Part shown: positions 1 through 7,531 of the stretch, in pieces
Numbering within the stretch: the first letter of the stretch is position 1
Layout of the letters: every line of letters begins with the position of its first letter
Source of the DNA: Methylibium sp035762065
GTDB lineage: Bacteria > Pseudomonadota > Gammaproteobacteria > Burkholderiales > Burkholderiaceae_C
Direction of reading: 5' to 3'
Assembly (NCBI RefSeq): GCF_035762065.1
Contig: NZ_DASTPW010000021.1
Location: 1-64,000, forward strand
Length of the DNA stretch: 64,000 nucleotides
The notes under the pieces: generated by a model
The model's database searches: none
What the model saw: the letters and a program-made list of their open reading frames with translations, nothing else
What the model was told of the DNA's origin: nothing
Program-made: the position numbers and the translations under genes

Positions 1-2210
1 GAAGCCGCCGCATCGTCGGCCGCGAAATCGCGCGCGAGCGGTGCGGTCGGCGCTTCGTCGTCGGGGTGATCCGGGCCGGGGCGCGTGTCGGCGAACAGCG
101 AGGAGTCCGGCTCGAAAGGGTGCTCGTCGTAGCGCATGCGCTGCGGTGGCTCGTCGGCCTGCTCCGCCTCGGCTTCGCGGTCGGGCGTGGCCGCGGTGCC
201 CGCGTTCGCCGGCTCCGCTGCCGCCGACGCCCCCGCGTCGAGGGGCGCTTCGGCGTCGAGCTCGGCCATGGCGCGCGGCGGCATCGAGTCGGACGCTTGC
301 GGCGCAAGGTCGGCGGGCTCGGCTGCGAAGGTGATCGGGGCCGCGGCATGAACGCGCGGCGGCGCGGTCTCGGCTGCACTCGGCACGGCGGCGGCCGGAT
401 TCGGCGCGGCGTCCGACGCGCTCGGCGCCGTGTCGGATGCGCCGGGCACCGCCTCGGCCTGCCGTGGCGCAGTGCCGGCGGCCGGCCCGGCGCGCACCTG
501 CTCGGCGTCGGCCGCTTCGGCTTCGGCCGGCTCGGCAGCAGGCAGCCCGACCTCCTCGGGATGGCGGCCCGCGGGTGCGTCCGGCGCGTCGTCTTCTTCG
601 GCACGTCCGGCCCAAGCCAGCGCTTGCCCGGCGTCGCCGGCCGTCGCGACGGCTTCCATGCCCGAGGGCTGCGGCGCTGGCGGGGCCAGCACCGCGTCGA
701 TCGACCCACCCGCCACGGCTTCGGTCGGCGCGGTGGGCTCGGCTTCGACCAGCGTGGCTGGCACTGCGGGCTCGGGTTCGGGCCGTGCTGTCGGCTCGAC
801 TTCTGCGGGCGCGGCCTGCACGGCTTCGGTCGGCGCGGTCTGCGCGGCGTCGGTTGACGAGACCTGCATGGCCTCGGCCTGCACCTGCGACGGCGCCTCC
901 CGCTCGGCTTCTGCCGGCACTTCGGCCGCAGGCCGCGGGATCGTCGGCGCGTCCGGCTCGCCGGGGACGACGACGCTGAGCGCATGGAACTCGCCCGGCT
1001 CGTCGTCGTGCTCGGCCCAGGTCTGGACGTCGTCGGCCACCTCGGCGGCGATCCGCTCCAACCCTGCCGGGCTTTCGCTCGATGTGGCCGGCGGCACCGG
1101 CCCGCTCACGGCCACGGCATGCAGCGGTTGCACGGCCGGTGGCGCCGTGGCGGCGCCGGGCAACGGTGGGGCCGCGGCGGCCGCGCGCTGCGGCCGCTGG
1201 GCCGCCTGTGCCGGCTCGCGCGCTGCAGCGCCGGCCGGCTCGAGCGTCACCGGCTCGCGCAGCGGTGCGGCGAACTCCAGACCCGGGGCCGCGCCCCGCG
1301 GCTCGCCCGCGAATGCCGGCAGCTCGATCGCCTGGGCCGCGGGCGGCGCGCCGCCGTCGAACGGCTCGGGCGCCGCTTCGTCCACCGGCTTGGCCGGCCC
1401 CGCCGGCGCCGCGGCCTGCGGCGCCCGGGTGCGCGCGCTGCGCTCGAGCCACCCGGCGATCGACGCATAGACCGCCTCGGTGCGCCCCGTCGGCCGCGCG
1501 TCGGGCGGCTGGGTAGGTTGCGGCGCTTGGGCCGCGATCGACGAGAACTCAGCCGGCCCGCGCACGCTCGCCTGGGTGCCGGGAAGCGGTTTGCGCACCG
1601 CGTCGAAGCCCTCGATGCGCCGGCGCAGCTGGTGCAGCAGCGGCTCGCCGTCCTCGCGCAGCACCAGCAGGAACTGCACCGGCGACTGCACCAGGTTGAT
1701 CGCCGCGAGGATCTCGTCGCGCAGCGCGCGCAGGTCGGGGCGTTCGGCCGGCGCGGTCAGGCATTCGTCGAAGCGGTCGAGCACGAGCAGGATGCGCAGC
1801 CCGAAGCGCTGCGAAAGCGCCGACAGCTTCTCGCCGAGCCGCACCGGCAGGCCGTCGCCGGCCGCCGCGCGGCGGGCGCGGTCGCCGATCGCGTCGAGCA
1901 GCCGCTCGACGAGCGCGTGCCGCGGCGATTCGCCCCAATGATCGAAATAGATGCAGACCTCGGCCGCTTCGCTGCGCGCCGCCCGACGATCAGGGAACGG
2001 CAGAACCTGGGCCGTCCGGCTCGGCGGCGGCGGAGGCTGGCGGTCGACCGCGCGGCGCTGCAGCTGCGGCAGCACGCCGGAGGTCAGCAGTTCCGTCATC
2101 GAGTCGCCGGCCTCGCCGCACAGCACGGTCAGCCGCGAAGAGCGCAGCTGCTCGGTGAGCCACTGGGCATCGTTCGGCGACGCGGCCCTTTGCGTACCGG
2201 ATGAGGACAT
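1..2210 (-). CDS. Degenerate STAND-NTPase-like protein with a long Ala/Pro/Glu-rich tail, 3' end outside window
   Basis: The reverse strand is open from the ATG at 2210 to the window edge (at least 736 codons, no stop seen). Residues 14-202 resemble the nSTAND1 NTPase core: a strand and loop LTVLCGEAGDSMTELL (28-42), a Walker B-like RILLVLDRFDE (139-149), and an FLLVLREDGEPLL segment (180-192) followed by RRRI, as in that family. The P-loop is broken: where GK(S/T) is expected it reads DSMT, so the lysine is replaced by Met38. From about residue 215 onward the protein is low-complexity and rich in Ala, Pro, Glu and Val, with repeated T-E-A-V type segments, ending in an acidic stretch near the edge. 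No membrane segment or signal peptide is visible in the part seen. STAND proteins are usually signalling switches; loss of the P-loop suggests a scaffold or pseudo-NTPase role. The function is unknown, and the C-terminal domain lies outside the window. Confidence 0.7.
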   Translation of the reverse strand, partial: MSSSGTQRAASPNDAQWLTEQLRSSRLTVLCGEAGDSMTELLTSGVLPQLQRRAVDRQPPPPPSRTAQVLPFPDRRAARSEAAEVCIYFDHWGESPRHALVERLLDAIGDRARRAAAGDGLPVRLGEKLSALSQRFGLRILLVLDRFDECLTAPAERPDLRALRDEILAAINLVQSPVQFLLVLREDGEPLLHQLRRRIEGFDAVRKPLPGTQASVRGPAEFSSIAAQAPQPTQPPDARPTGRTEAVYASIAGWLERSARTRAPQAAAPAGPAKPVDEAAPEPFDGGAPPAAQAIELPAFAGEPRGAAPGLEFAAPLREPVTLEPAGAAAREPAQAAQRPQRAAAAAPPLPGAATAPPAVQPLHAVAVSGPVPPATSSESPAGLERIAAEVADDVQTWAEHDDEPGEFHALSVVVPGEPDAPTIPRPAAEVPAEAEREAPSQVQAEAMQVSSTDAAQTAPTEAVQAAPAEVEPTARPEPEPAVPATLVEAEPTAPTEAVAGGSIDAVLAPPAPQPSGMEAVATAGDAGQALAWAGRAEEDDAPDAPAGRHPEEVGLPAAEPAEAEAADAEQVRAGPAAGTAPRQAEAVPGASDTAPSASDAAPNPAAAVPSAAETAPPRVHAAAPITFAAEPADLAPQASDSMPPRAMAELDAEAPLDAGASAAAEPANAGTAATPDREAEAEQADEPPQRMRYDEHPFEPDSSLFADTRPGPDHPDDEAPTAPLARDFAADDAAA

Positions 2211-2373
2211 GGTGTTGCTGCGGGAAGTGACGACGTCCGTCGTTTCTGAGAGCGTAGGTACGGCAGCCCGGTGCCGCGGGATGCAGCACGGTCGTGACGA
2301 CTGGTAAGCGACGCACGGGCAATGCGCGTGCCTTCTTGCTGCGCGGCGCCTGCGCGCCGGCCGGCCGCGCGCC

Positions 2374-2781
2374 TCAGGCGTCGTACTTGAGGTACTTGAA
2401 CCGCGCGTCGTCGTTCGGCGTGCCCTCGAGCGCCGCGTCCGCTTCCTTCGCGGGCTGCCACTGGACGACCTCCTCGATCTTCTTCGCCAGCGCGAAGTCC
2501 TTCTCCGTCACGCCCTTGGCCGCGTGGTTCACCAGCTTGACGATCACGAAGGCGTAGCTGACGGCGAGGTCCGGGTGGTGCCAGGCGGCCTCGGCAAGGT
2601 GGCCGACGGTGTTGACCACCATCAGCGTCGCCTTCCAGCCGCTCGTCTTGTACTTGCGGCGGATCCAGCCGTCCTCGTAGGTCCAGTGCGGCAGCTCGGC
2701 GGCCAGCCGGGCGGCGACCTCCTCGGGCGCGTAGACCTCGTCCGCACCGCTCTTTCGCATGCCGTTGTGCCACTGCGTCAT
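2374..2781 (-). CDS. phhB: 4a-hydroxytetrahydrobiopterin dehydratase (PCD/DCoH family)
   Basis: 135 residues. The family dehydrates 4a-hydroxytetrahydropterin in the cytoplasm, recycling the pterin cofactor of aromatic amino acid hydroxylases; in bacteria it also occurs without a hydroxylase as a pterin or molybdopterin-related enzyme. The core HLAEAAWHHPDLAVSYAFV (around residues 60-78) carries the His-His-Pro active-site signature, and WTYEDGWIRRKYK is the usual N-terminal strand pair. The C-terminus (NDDARFKYLKYDA) is longer than in the shortest members. The start at 2781 has AAGGAG about 6 nt upstream, which favours it over the internal Met at 2760. The gene lies 19 bp downstream of murB on the same strand and is probably cotranscribed. 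No phenylalanine hydroxylase gene is visible nearby, so the physiological substrate is uncertain. Confidence 0.85.
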   Translation of the reverse strand: MTQWHNGMRKSGADEVYAPEEVAARLAAELPHWTYEDGWIRRKYKTSGWKATLMVVNTVGHLAEAAWHHPDLAVSYAFVIVKLVNHAAKGVTEKDFALAKKIEEVVQWQPAKEADAALEGTPNDDARFKYLKYDA

Positions 2782-2800
2782 CGCGTTCTCCTTCGCGGCC

Positions 2801-3865
2801 TTACCAGACCACCGGTTCGGGTTCGAGGCGGATGCCGAAACGGCCGTAGACGCTTTCCTGGATCGCCTTGGCCAGCGTGACGATCTCGCCGCCGATCGCC
2901 TGGCCTCGGTTCACGAGGACCAGCGCCTGCTTGTCGTAGACGCCCGCCTGGCCGACCGTCTTGCCCTTCCAGCCGCAGGCCTCGATCAGCCAGCCGGCGG
3001 CGAGCTTGAAGCTGCCGTCGGGCATCGGGTAGTGCACGACCGAAGGGTCGCGGGCGATGATGTCGCGGCACTGCTCGGGCGTGACCACCGGGTTCTTGAA
3101 AAAGCTGCCGGCGTTGCCGATCACCGAAGGGTCGGGCAGCTTGGCGCGGCGGATCGCGCAGATCCAGTCGAACACCAGCTGAGGGCTCGGATGGCTGATG
3201 CCGGTCTCGGCGATGCGGCGCTGCAGATCGAGGTAGCCGACCTCCGCGACCGGCGGCTGCGGCAGCGCGAAGCGCACGCGGGTGATCGCGAGGCGGCCCG
3301 CCCACGCGTGCTTGAAGACGCTGTCGCGGTAGCCGAAGCGGCAGTCGCTCTTGCCGAACACGCGCATCTGGCCGGTTTCCAGATCGATCGCATCGAGCGA
3401 GTCGAAGCGGTCCTTCAGCTCGACGCCGTAGGCGCCGATGTTCTGCACCGGCGAGGCGCCGACGCTGCCCGGGATCAGCGCCAGGTTCTCCAGCCCCGGC
3501 AGGCCTTGCGCCATCGTCCACGCGACGAAGCCGTGCCAGTTCTCGCCGGCGCCGGCTTCGACGATCGCGAGCCGTTCGTCGCGGCGCACGAGCCGGCGCC
3601 CGGCGATCTCGATCTTCAGCACCAGCGCGTCGAGGTCGCGCGTCAGCACGAGGTTGCTGCCGCCGCCGAGCAGCTTCCTGGGCCAGCGCGCCAGCGCCGG
3701 GTCGGCGAGCACCGCGCGCAGTTGCGCTTCGCTTCTCACGCGCACCAGCCGCTCGGCGATCGCCGGCAGGCCGAAGCTGTTGTAGGGCCTCAGGCTCACG
3801 CGCGTTTCGAGGCGCACCGCGGGCTCGGCGGCAGGGTCGTGGGGTCGTTGAGGCAGGGCCGACAT
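2801..3865 (-). CDS. murB: UDP-N-acetylenolpyruvoylglucosamine reductase
   Basis: 354 residues. This FAD- and NADPH-dependent cytoplasmic enzyme reduces UDP-GlcNAc-enolpyruvate to UDP-MurNAc in peptidoglycan synthesis. Visible signatures are PYNSFG (27-32), the FAD-binding LGGGSNL and GSVGASPVQNIGAYG segments, and GNAGSFFKNP with the catalytic serine at about residue 254. The conserved acid is expected in the C-terminal RLEPEPVV. Length and arrangement match type I (E. coli-like) MurB. The frame stays open to 3919, but that start would run into the yajQ promoter region. The ATG at 3865 (MSALPQRPH) gives a normal length and is preferred. It is divergent from yajQ, with only about 60 bp between start codons, so the two promoters must overlap or abut; phhB follows directly. 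Confidence 0.93.
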   Translation of the reverse strand: MSALPQRPHDPAAEPAVRLETRVSLRPYNSFGLPAIAERLVRVRSEAQLRAVLADPALARWPRKLLGGGSNLVLTRDLDALVLKIEIAGRRLVRRDERLAIVEAGAGENWHGFVAWTMAQGLPGLENLALIPGSVGASPVQNIGAYGVELKDRFDSLDAIDLETGQMRVFGKSDCRFGYRDSVFKHAWAGRLAITRVRFALPQPPVAEVGYLDLQRRIAETGISHPSPQLVFDWICAIRRAKLPDPSVIGNAGSFFKNPVVTPEQCRDIIARDPSVVHYPMPDGSFKLAAGWLIEACGWKGKTVGQAGVYDKQALVLVNRGQAIGGEIVTLAKAIQESVYGRFGIRLEPEPVVW

Positions 3866-3928
3866 GGCAGAATTTTTTCCGCCCCGAAGATAGTCGATCC
3901 ACCCGAACACCATCGTCACGGAACCGCC

Positions 3929-4417
3929 ATGCCCAGCTTCGACACCGTGCTCGAACCCAACCTCGTCGAGGTGCGCAACGCGGTCGATCAGGCCGGCAAG
4001 GAGATCGGCACGCGCTTCGATTTCAAGGGCACGTCGGCCAGGGCCGAGCTGAAGGACAAGGAGCTCACGCTCTACGGCGACAGCGACTTCCAGCTCGCCC
4101 AGGTGATGGACGTGCTGATGGCCAAGCTCACCAAGCGCAGCGTCGATGCGCGCTTCCTCGACACCAGCGCCAAGCCCGAAAAGATCGGCGGCGACAAGCT
4201 CAAGCAGAAGATCGTCGTCAAGGCCGGCATCGACGGCGACACCGCGAAGAAGATCCAGCAGGCGGTGAAAGCCAGCAAGCTGAAGGTGCAGGCGGCCATC
4301 CAGGGCGACACGGTGCGCGTGACCGGCGCGAAGCGCGACGACCTGCAGGCGGCGATGGCGCTGATCAAGAAGGAAGCGGCCGACGCGCCGCTCACGTTCA
4401 CGAACTTCCGCGACTGA
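3929..4417 (+). CDS. yajQ: YajQ family cyclic-di-GMP/nucleotide-binding protein
   Basis: 162 residues, the standard length for YajQ (UPF0234). The protein begins MPSFDTVLEPNLVEVRNAVDQA, contains TRFDFKGTSA and YGDSDFQLAQVMDVL, and ends PLTFTNFRD, all family hallmarks. It has two small alpha/beta domains and is cytoplasmic. Members bind nucleotides; Xanthomonas and Pseudomonas homologues have been reported as cyclic-di-GMP effectors that influence virulence, and others bind tRNA or assist phage-related transcription, so the exact role here is open. The open frame extends far upstream (to 2759) only because it is antisense to murB and phhB; the ATG at 3929 is the family start. It is convergent with the F-box-like gene downstream, separated by a GC-rich hairpin. 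Confidence 0.93.
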   Translation: MPSFDTVLEPNLVEVRNAVDQAGKEIGTRFDFKGTSARAELKDKELTLYGDSDFQLAQVMDVLMAKLTKRSVDARFLDTSAKPEKIGGDKLKQKIVVKAGIDGDTAKKIQQAVKASKLKVQAAIQGDTVRVTGAKRDDLQAAMALIKKEAADAPLTFTNFRD

Positions 4418-4423
4418 GCGCGC

Positions 4424-4441
4424 GCTGCCGCGCGCGGCAGC
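4424..4441. terminator. GC-rich hairpin between convergent genes
   Basis: A perfect 18-bp palindrome, GCTGCCGCG followed by CGCGGCAGC, lies just after the yajQ stop and before the stop of the convergent F-box-like gene. There is no T tract on either side, so intrinsic termination would be weak. It may slow polymerase for both genes. Confidence 0.4.
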
Positions 4442-4453
4442 TCGGCCGGCTCG

Positions 4454-6553
4454 CTACAAGCCGTTCAGACGGTCGAGCATGTCGTTGCGCTCACTTCGAC
4501 GCCAGTGCCGGACATCGCGCGCGGTCCGTCCCGGCAGCGGGTCGTCCACGGCGAGTGTGTTCCGCGCCCATCCCTCGATGGCGGCACGCAAGGCGGCCCT
4601 TTCCTGTGGCTGGTCCGCAACGAGCAGGCTCTCGAAGTTGTCGATCAGGTTTCCCAGTACCTGCGCCTGGTCCGCGTCGGGCAGGTCCGTCATGGCGGCG
4701 CGAATCGCGGCGAATCGTTGCGGCTGACCGCCGGCGGGCCACTGCGCGATGTCGTCGGCCAAGGCGCGCAGCGGCATGGCTCGCTGCGGACGCGGCAACT
4801 GGGCGATGCCCTCGCGCAGCACGTCGAAGCCGTTGGCGAAATCGTCGTTCTGGGCCAGCAAGCCCAAGGTCGTCAGGAGGTGGTGCATGGGCGCCGCGCC
4901 GAGGTCCGCCGGCTGGCCCGCGATCGTCGTCAACAGCTGCTGCGTGAGCTCGGCGCGCTCGGCCGGCGCCACGGCCGGGATGGCGCGCGCTAGCGCGGCC
5001 AGCACGGGCGGGCGATGCTGGGCGTCCAAGGCGCTCGCCCACCCGATGCCCTCGCGGACGACGTCGCCGCGCTCCCGCGCGAACACCTGCGGGGCGATCA
5101 GCCGCACGAGAACTTCGGCCCGCTGCGGCTCCGGCAGCGCCTGCAGGGCCTGATGCGCGGAGCGCAGGGCGTCGAGCTGCATGTGAGGCGGGATGTCGGC
5201 GATCCGCGCCACCCAGGCGGTCATCGGCGCTTGATGGATCGGTCCGCCCTGGCCGGCCAGCGCGACGGCCCGGGGCAAGTCCTCCATCAAGGCCCGCGGC
5301 CGGTCCGCCGCCGGAAGGAAACGGGCCTGGTTGAACAGCGCGGTGAGCGCCGGCGCCATCGCGTCTTCGGGCAGCTGCTCGATGGCATGCCTGAGCGCGA
5401 AGGTCTCCCACGACCGCTCCCGCAGCGGCAAATGCGGCAGCATGCCGGCCAGCGCGCGCAAGGGCTCGGCCCGCTCGGCCAGCGGCAGTGCCTGGACCGC
5501 GTCGCGGACCCCGCGCATGCCCTGGCGGCGCTGCGAATCGGCGGGGGTCGGTTGCGCCTCCTCGCCCTCGGGCGGCAGCGCGGCGATGCCGAGCGCCAGC
5601 GACACCAGCATCGCCGGGCGCTGGTGTGCGGGCGACTCGGCGACGGCCGCCAGGCCGGTGGCGATTCGGCGCAGCTCGAGCACGGGCGGCGCGTTGCGAA
5701 GCGATCCGAGCAGCGCCTGCATCGACGTCGTGCGGCGGTCCGGCGGCAGGCGATCGACCGCGGCGAAGCTCGCGTTCAGGGCGGCGTGCCGTTGCGCCGG
5801 ATGCATGCGCTGCTGGACTGTCAGCAGAGCCGGCAGCAGCATGCCCCGCACCGGCGCGGGCTCGCGTTCGACCTGCGTCAGCAGCGCCGGCCAGGCTGCG
5901 CCGAGCTGCTGCGGCGGCAGCGACAGCCACGCCTGCTGCGTCAGTGTGCTCAGCAGCCGGGGGCGCAGCGGTCGCGGCAGCTCCGCAACCTGCTCCAGGC
6001 TTGCGAGGAAAGCCGGCAGCCGTTGCGGCGCCGGCAGTTCGGCCATGCGCGGGATGAGGGCCTGCAAGGCCCGCGACCGCGGCCGGCTGTCGAGCGCGAG
6101 AACGGTGCCCCGGGCAGGCGCGGCAGGGTCGCCGAGCAGTTCGCGAAAGCCCTGCGCCGTCTGCACGCGGCTGGTGGCGAGCATCACGCGATCGGCCTGC
6201 AACTCGGGCGCCTCGCTCGCCGCGAACGACTTCGAGGCCACGGCGAGGGCCGCGCGTGCGCGCGGGCCGAGGCGGCTGCCGAGCGCCTCGAAGGCGTCGT
6301 TCGGCAGATCGGCCAGCGCGCCGCGAGGCGGCGGCAGCACGATCGCGGCAGGCGGCGGCAGGAGCGTGGTGCGCGGCGGCCGCGGCGCGTCGGCGCCGCC
6401 CGGAGACGACGGCGACGCCGAGTCCCGTGCCTGCAGGCCGTCGGGGCTCGTCGCACGTCGGCTCGGACCGGCGCCCGACGACGACGTCGGGCGTTGGCGC
6501 GGCGGGCTCGCCGGCGGCGACGAACCCGAGATGGACCCGATGGTGCGTTTCAT
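4454..6553 (-). CDS. F-box-like / LP-repeat protein, candidate type III effector
   Basis: 699 residues, not recognised as a named family. Residues 1-75 are rich in Ser, Pro and Arg and probably disordered (MKRTIGSISGSSPPASPP at the start). Residues 79-112 (ALADLPNDAFEAL, then RAALAVASKSF) have the leucine/proline spacing of an F-box. From residue 173 there are at least eight consecutive units of 19-20 residues of the form LPxxxRxxxLxxLxxxxxx; similar units continue to about residue 660, predicting an alpha-helical solenoid. There is no signal peptide or transmembrane segment. The start at 6553 was chosen because the paralogue at 9929-12302 begins with the same MKR(T/S)IGS and because a PIP box ends 61 bp upstream; the open frame to 6607 would overlap that promoter. 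The Ser/Pro-rich N-terminus, eukaryotic-like F-box and HrpX/HrpB-type promoter together suggest a secreted effector. This is inference: no secretion genes are in the window. Confidence 0.75.
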   Translation of the reverse strand: MKRTIGSISGSSPPASPPRQRPTSSSGAGPSRRATSPDGLQARDSASPSSPGGADAPRPPRTTLLPPPAAIVLPPPRGALADLPNDAFEALGSRLGPRARAALAVASKSFAASEAPELQADRVMLATSRVQTAQGFRELLGDPAAPARGTVLALDSRPRSRALQALIPRMAELPAPQRLPAFLASLEQVAELPRPLRPRLLSTLTQQAWLSLPPQQLGAAWPALLTQVEREPAPVRGMLLPALLTVQQRMHPAQRHAALNASFAAVDRLPPDRRTTSMQALLGSLRNAPPVLELRRIATGLAAVAESPAHQRPAMLVSLALGIAALPPEGEEAQPTPADSQRRQGMRGVRDAVQALPLAERAEPLRALAGMLPHLPLRERSWETFALRHAIEQLPEDAMAPALTALFNQARFLPAADRPRALMEDLPRAVALAGQGGPIHQAPMTAWVARIADIPPHMQLDALRSAHQALQALPEPQRAEVLVRLIAPQVFARERGDVVREGIGWASALDAQHRPPVLAALARAIPAVAPAERAELTQQLLTTIAGQPADLGAAPMHHLLTTLGLLAQNDDFANGFDVLREGIAQLPRPQRAMPLRALADDIAQWPAGGQPQRFAAIRAAMTDLPDADQAQVLGNLIDNFESLLVADQPQERAALRAAIEGWARNTLAVDDPLPGRTARDVRHWRRSERNDMLDRLNGL

Positions 6554-6578
6554 GTCGGCAAGCGAATGGCGTGAACCG

Positions 6579-6639
6579 AGTGTGCGAACGCCGCACGTCG
6601 GCCGCACCCGGGCGGCGAAGCGTTCGATGCCCAGGCGAA
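6579..6639 (-). promoter_or_regulatory. PIP box (hrpII-type) promoter of the F-box-like gene
   Basis: Read on the reverse strand, 6639-6615 is a perfect TTCGC-N15-TTCGC plant-inducible-promoter box, followed after exactly 30 nt by CACACT (6584-6579), which fits the YANNNT -10 element of HrpX/HrpB-dependent promoters. The box ends 61 bp before the ATG at 6553. The spacing rule (30-32 nt to the -10) and motif are established for Xanthomonas, Ralstonia and Acidovorax hrp regulons; use in this organism is inferred. Confidence 0.75.
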
Positions 6640-6726
6640 CCGGCGCCCGGCTTCACCGGGGTTTCTGTGACCGAGTGCTGTCGCGGCGCCGCCGTCGGCA
6701 GCGCGACGCCTCGGCTCTGGCCGAAC

Positions 6727-7392
6727 ATGCGGCGCATGAAACCGTCTGCCCTGCCGATCGCCGCGCTGCTGTCAGCCCTCGTCTCCACCGCGGTGCAGGC
6801 CGAAGGCCGCAGCGTCGCGCTGACCGGCCAGATGGGCCGGCAGGCGCTGCTTTCGATCGACGGCGCCGCGCCCAGGGTGCTGGCCGTCGGCTCCAGCGTG
6901 CAGGGCGTGCGGCTGCTGTCGGTCGATGCGAACCAGGCGGTGGTCGAGATCGACGGCAAGCGCCGCACGGTGCGTCTGGGCGAAGCCGCGGTGCGCTTCG
7001 GCGGCGACGGCGGCGCTTCGAACGGCAGCACGGTGTCGCTGTCCAGCGACGGCCGCGGCCACTTCATCGCCAACGGCCAGATCAACGGCCGCGGCGTGCG
7101 GATGATGGTGGACACCGGCGCCACCACGGTCGCGATGGGCGAGGACGAAGCGCAGCGCCTGGGCATCACCTACAAGAACGGCCAGCGCATCGGCGTGAGC
7201 ACCGCCAACGGCGTGACGGCCGCCTACCGGGTGCAGCTGAATTCGGTGCGCATCGGCGACGTCGAGGTGTTCAACGTCGAGGCCACCGTCGCGCCGATGC
7301 CGATGCCCTACGTGCTGCTCGGCAACAGCTACCTCAACCGCTTCCAGATGAAGCGCGAGAACGACACCCTCACGCTCGAACGCCGGTTCTGA
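6727..7392 (+). CDS. Exported retropepsin-like aspartic protease (TIGR02281 type)
   Basis: 221 residues. An N-terminal signal peptide (MKPSALPIAALLSALVSTAVQA, counted from the second Met) precedes a domain of about 80 residues that begins GRSVALTGQMGRQALL. The protease domain follows, with the active-site motif MVDTGATTVAM at about residues 125-135 and the conserved C-terminal LLGNSYLNRF. The family is a single-domain clan AA protease that dimerises to form the active site; it is predicted to be periplasmic or membrane-associated. Natural substrates are not established. Two in-frame ATGs (6727 and 6736) are possible; neither has a clear ribosome site. It is divergent from the PIP-driven F-box-like gene, with about 170 bp between start codons. 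A perfect palindrome follows the stop. Confidence 0.8.
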   Translation: MRRMKPSALPIAALLSALVSTAVQAEGRSVALTGQMGRQALLSIDGAAPRVLAVGSSVQGVRLLSVDANQAVVEIDGKRRTVRLGEAAVRFGGDGGASNGSTVSLSSDGRGHFIANGQINGRGVRMMVDTGATTVAMGEDEAQRLGITYKNGQRIGVSTANGVTAAYRVQLNSVRIGDVEVFNVEATVAPMPMPYVLLGNSYLNRFQMKRENDTLTLERRF

Positions 7393-7405
7393 CCGCCCTG
7401 CGCTC

Positions 7406-7425
7406 CTCGGCCGCGCGCGGCCGAG
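7406..7425 (+). terminator. 20-bp perfect palindrome after the aspartic protease
   Basis: CTCGGCCGCG is followed directly by its reverse complement CGCGGCCGAG, 13 bp after the protease stop. It would form a strong hairpin, but no T run follows, so it is a probable rather than certain terminator before the acyl-CoA dehydrogenase operon. Confidence 0.45.
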
Positions 7426-7531
7426 CCGGCGGCGATGCCGGAGCGGCGGCGCTCGTGGGTCTGTCGTCGCCGGGACAGACCTTCTTCGAACGGTCGTGCT
7501 AAACCTGTGCGCCCGCTGCAGGAGACGTGCG

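Noticed and set aside
66..2307. Several forward open frames at the left edge
   Set aside because: They are antisense to the continuous reverse frame, which shows STAND-like motifs; the forward translations are Ala/Arg/Ser-rich with no motif.
3866..3919. Upstream murB start giving 372 residues
   Set aside because: It would run into the yajQ promoter and adds residues not typical of MurB; the ATG at 3865 fits family length.
6562..6588. A second TTCGC pair in the F-box-like gene leader
   Set aside because: The spacing is N17, not N15, and it lies too close to the ATG to serve as a PIP box.
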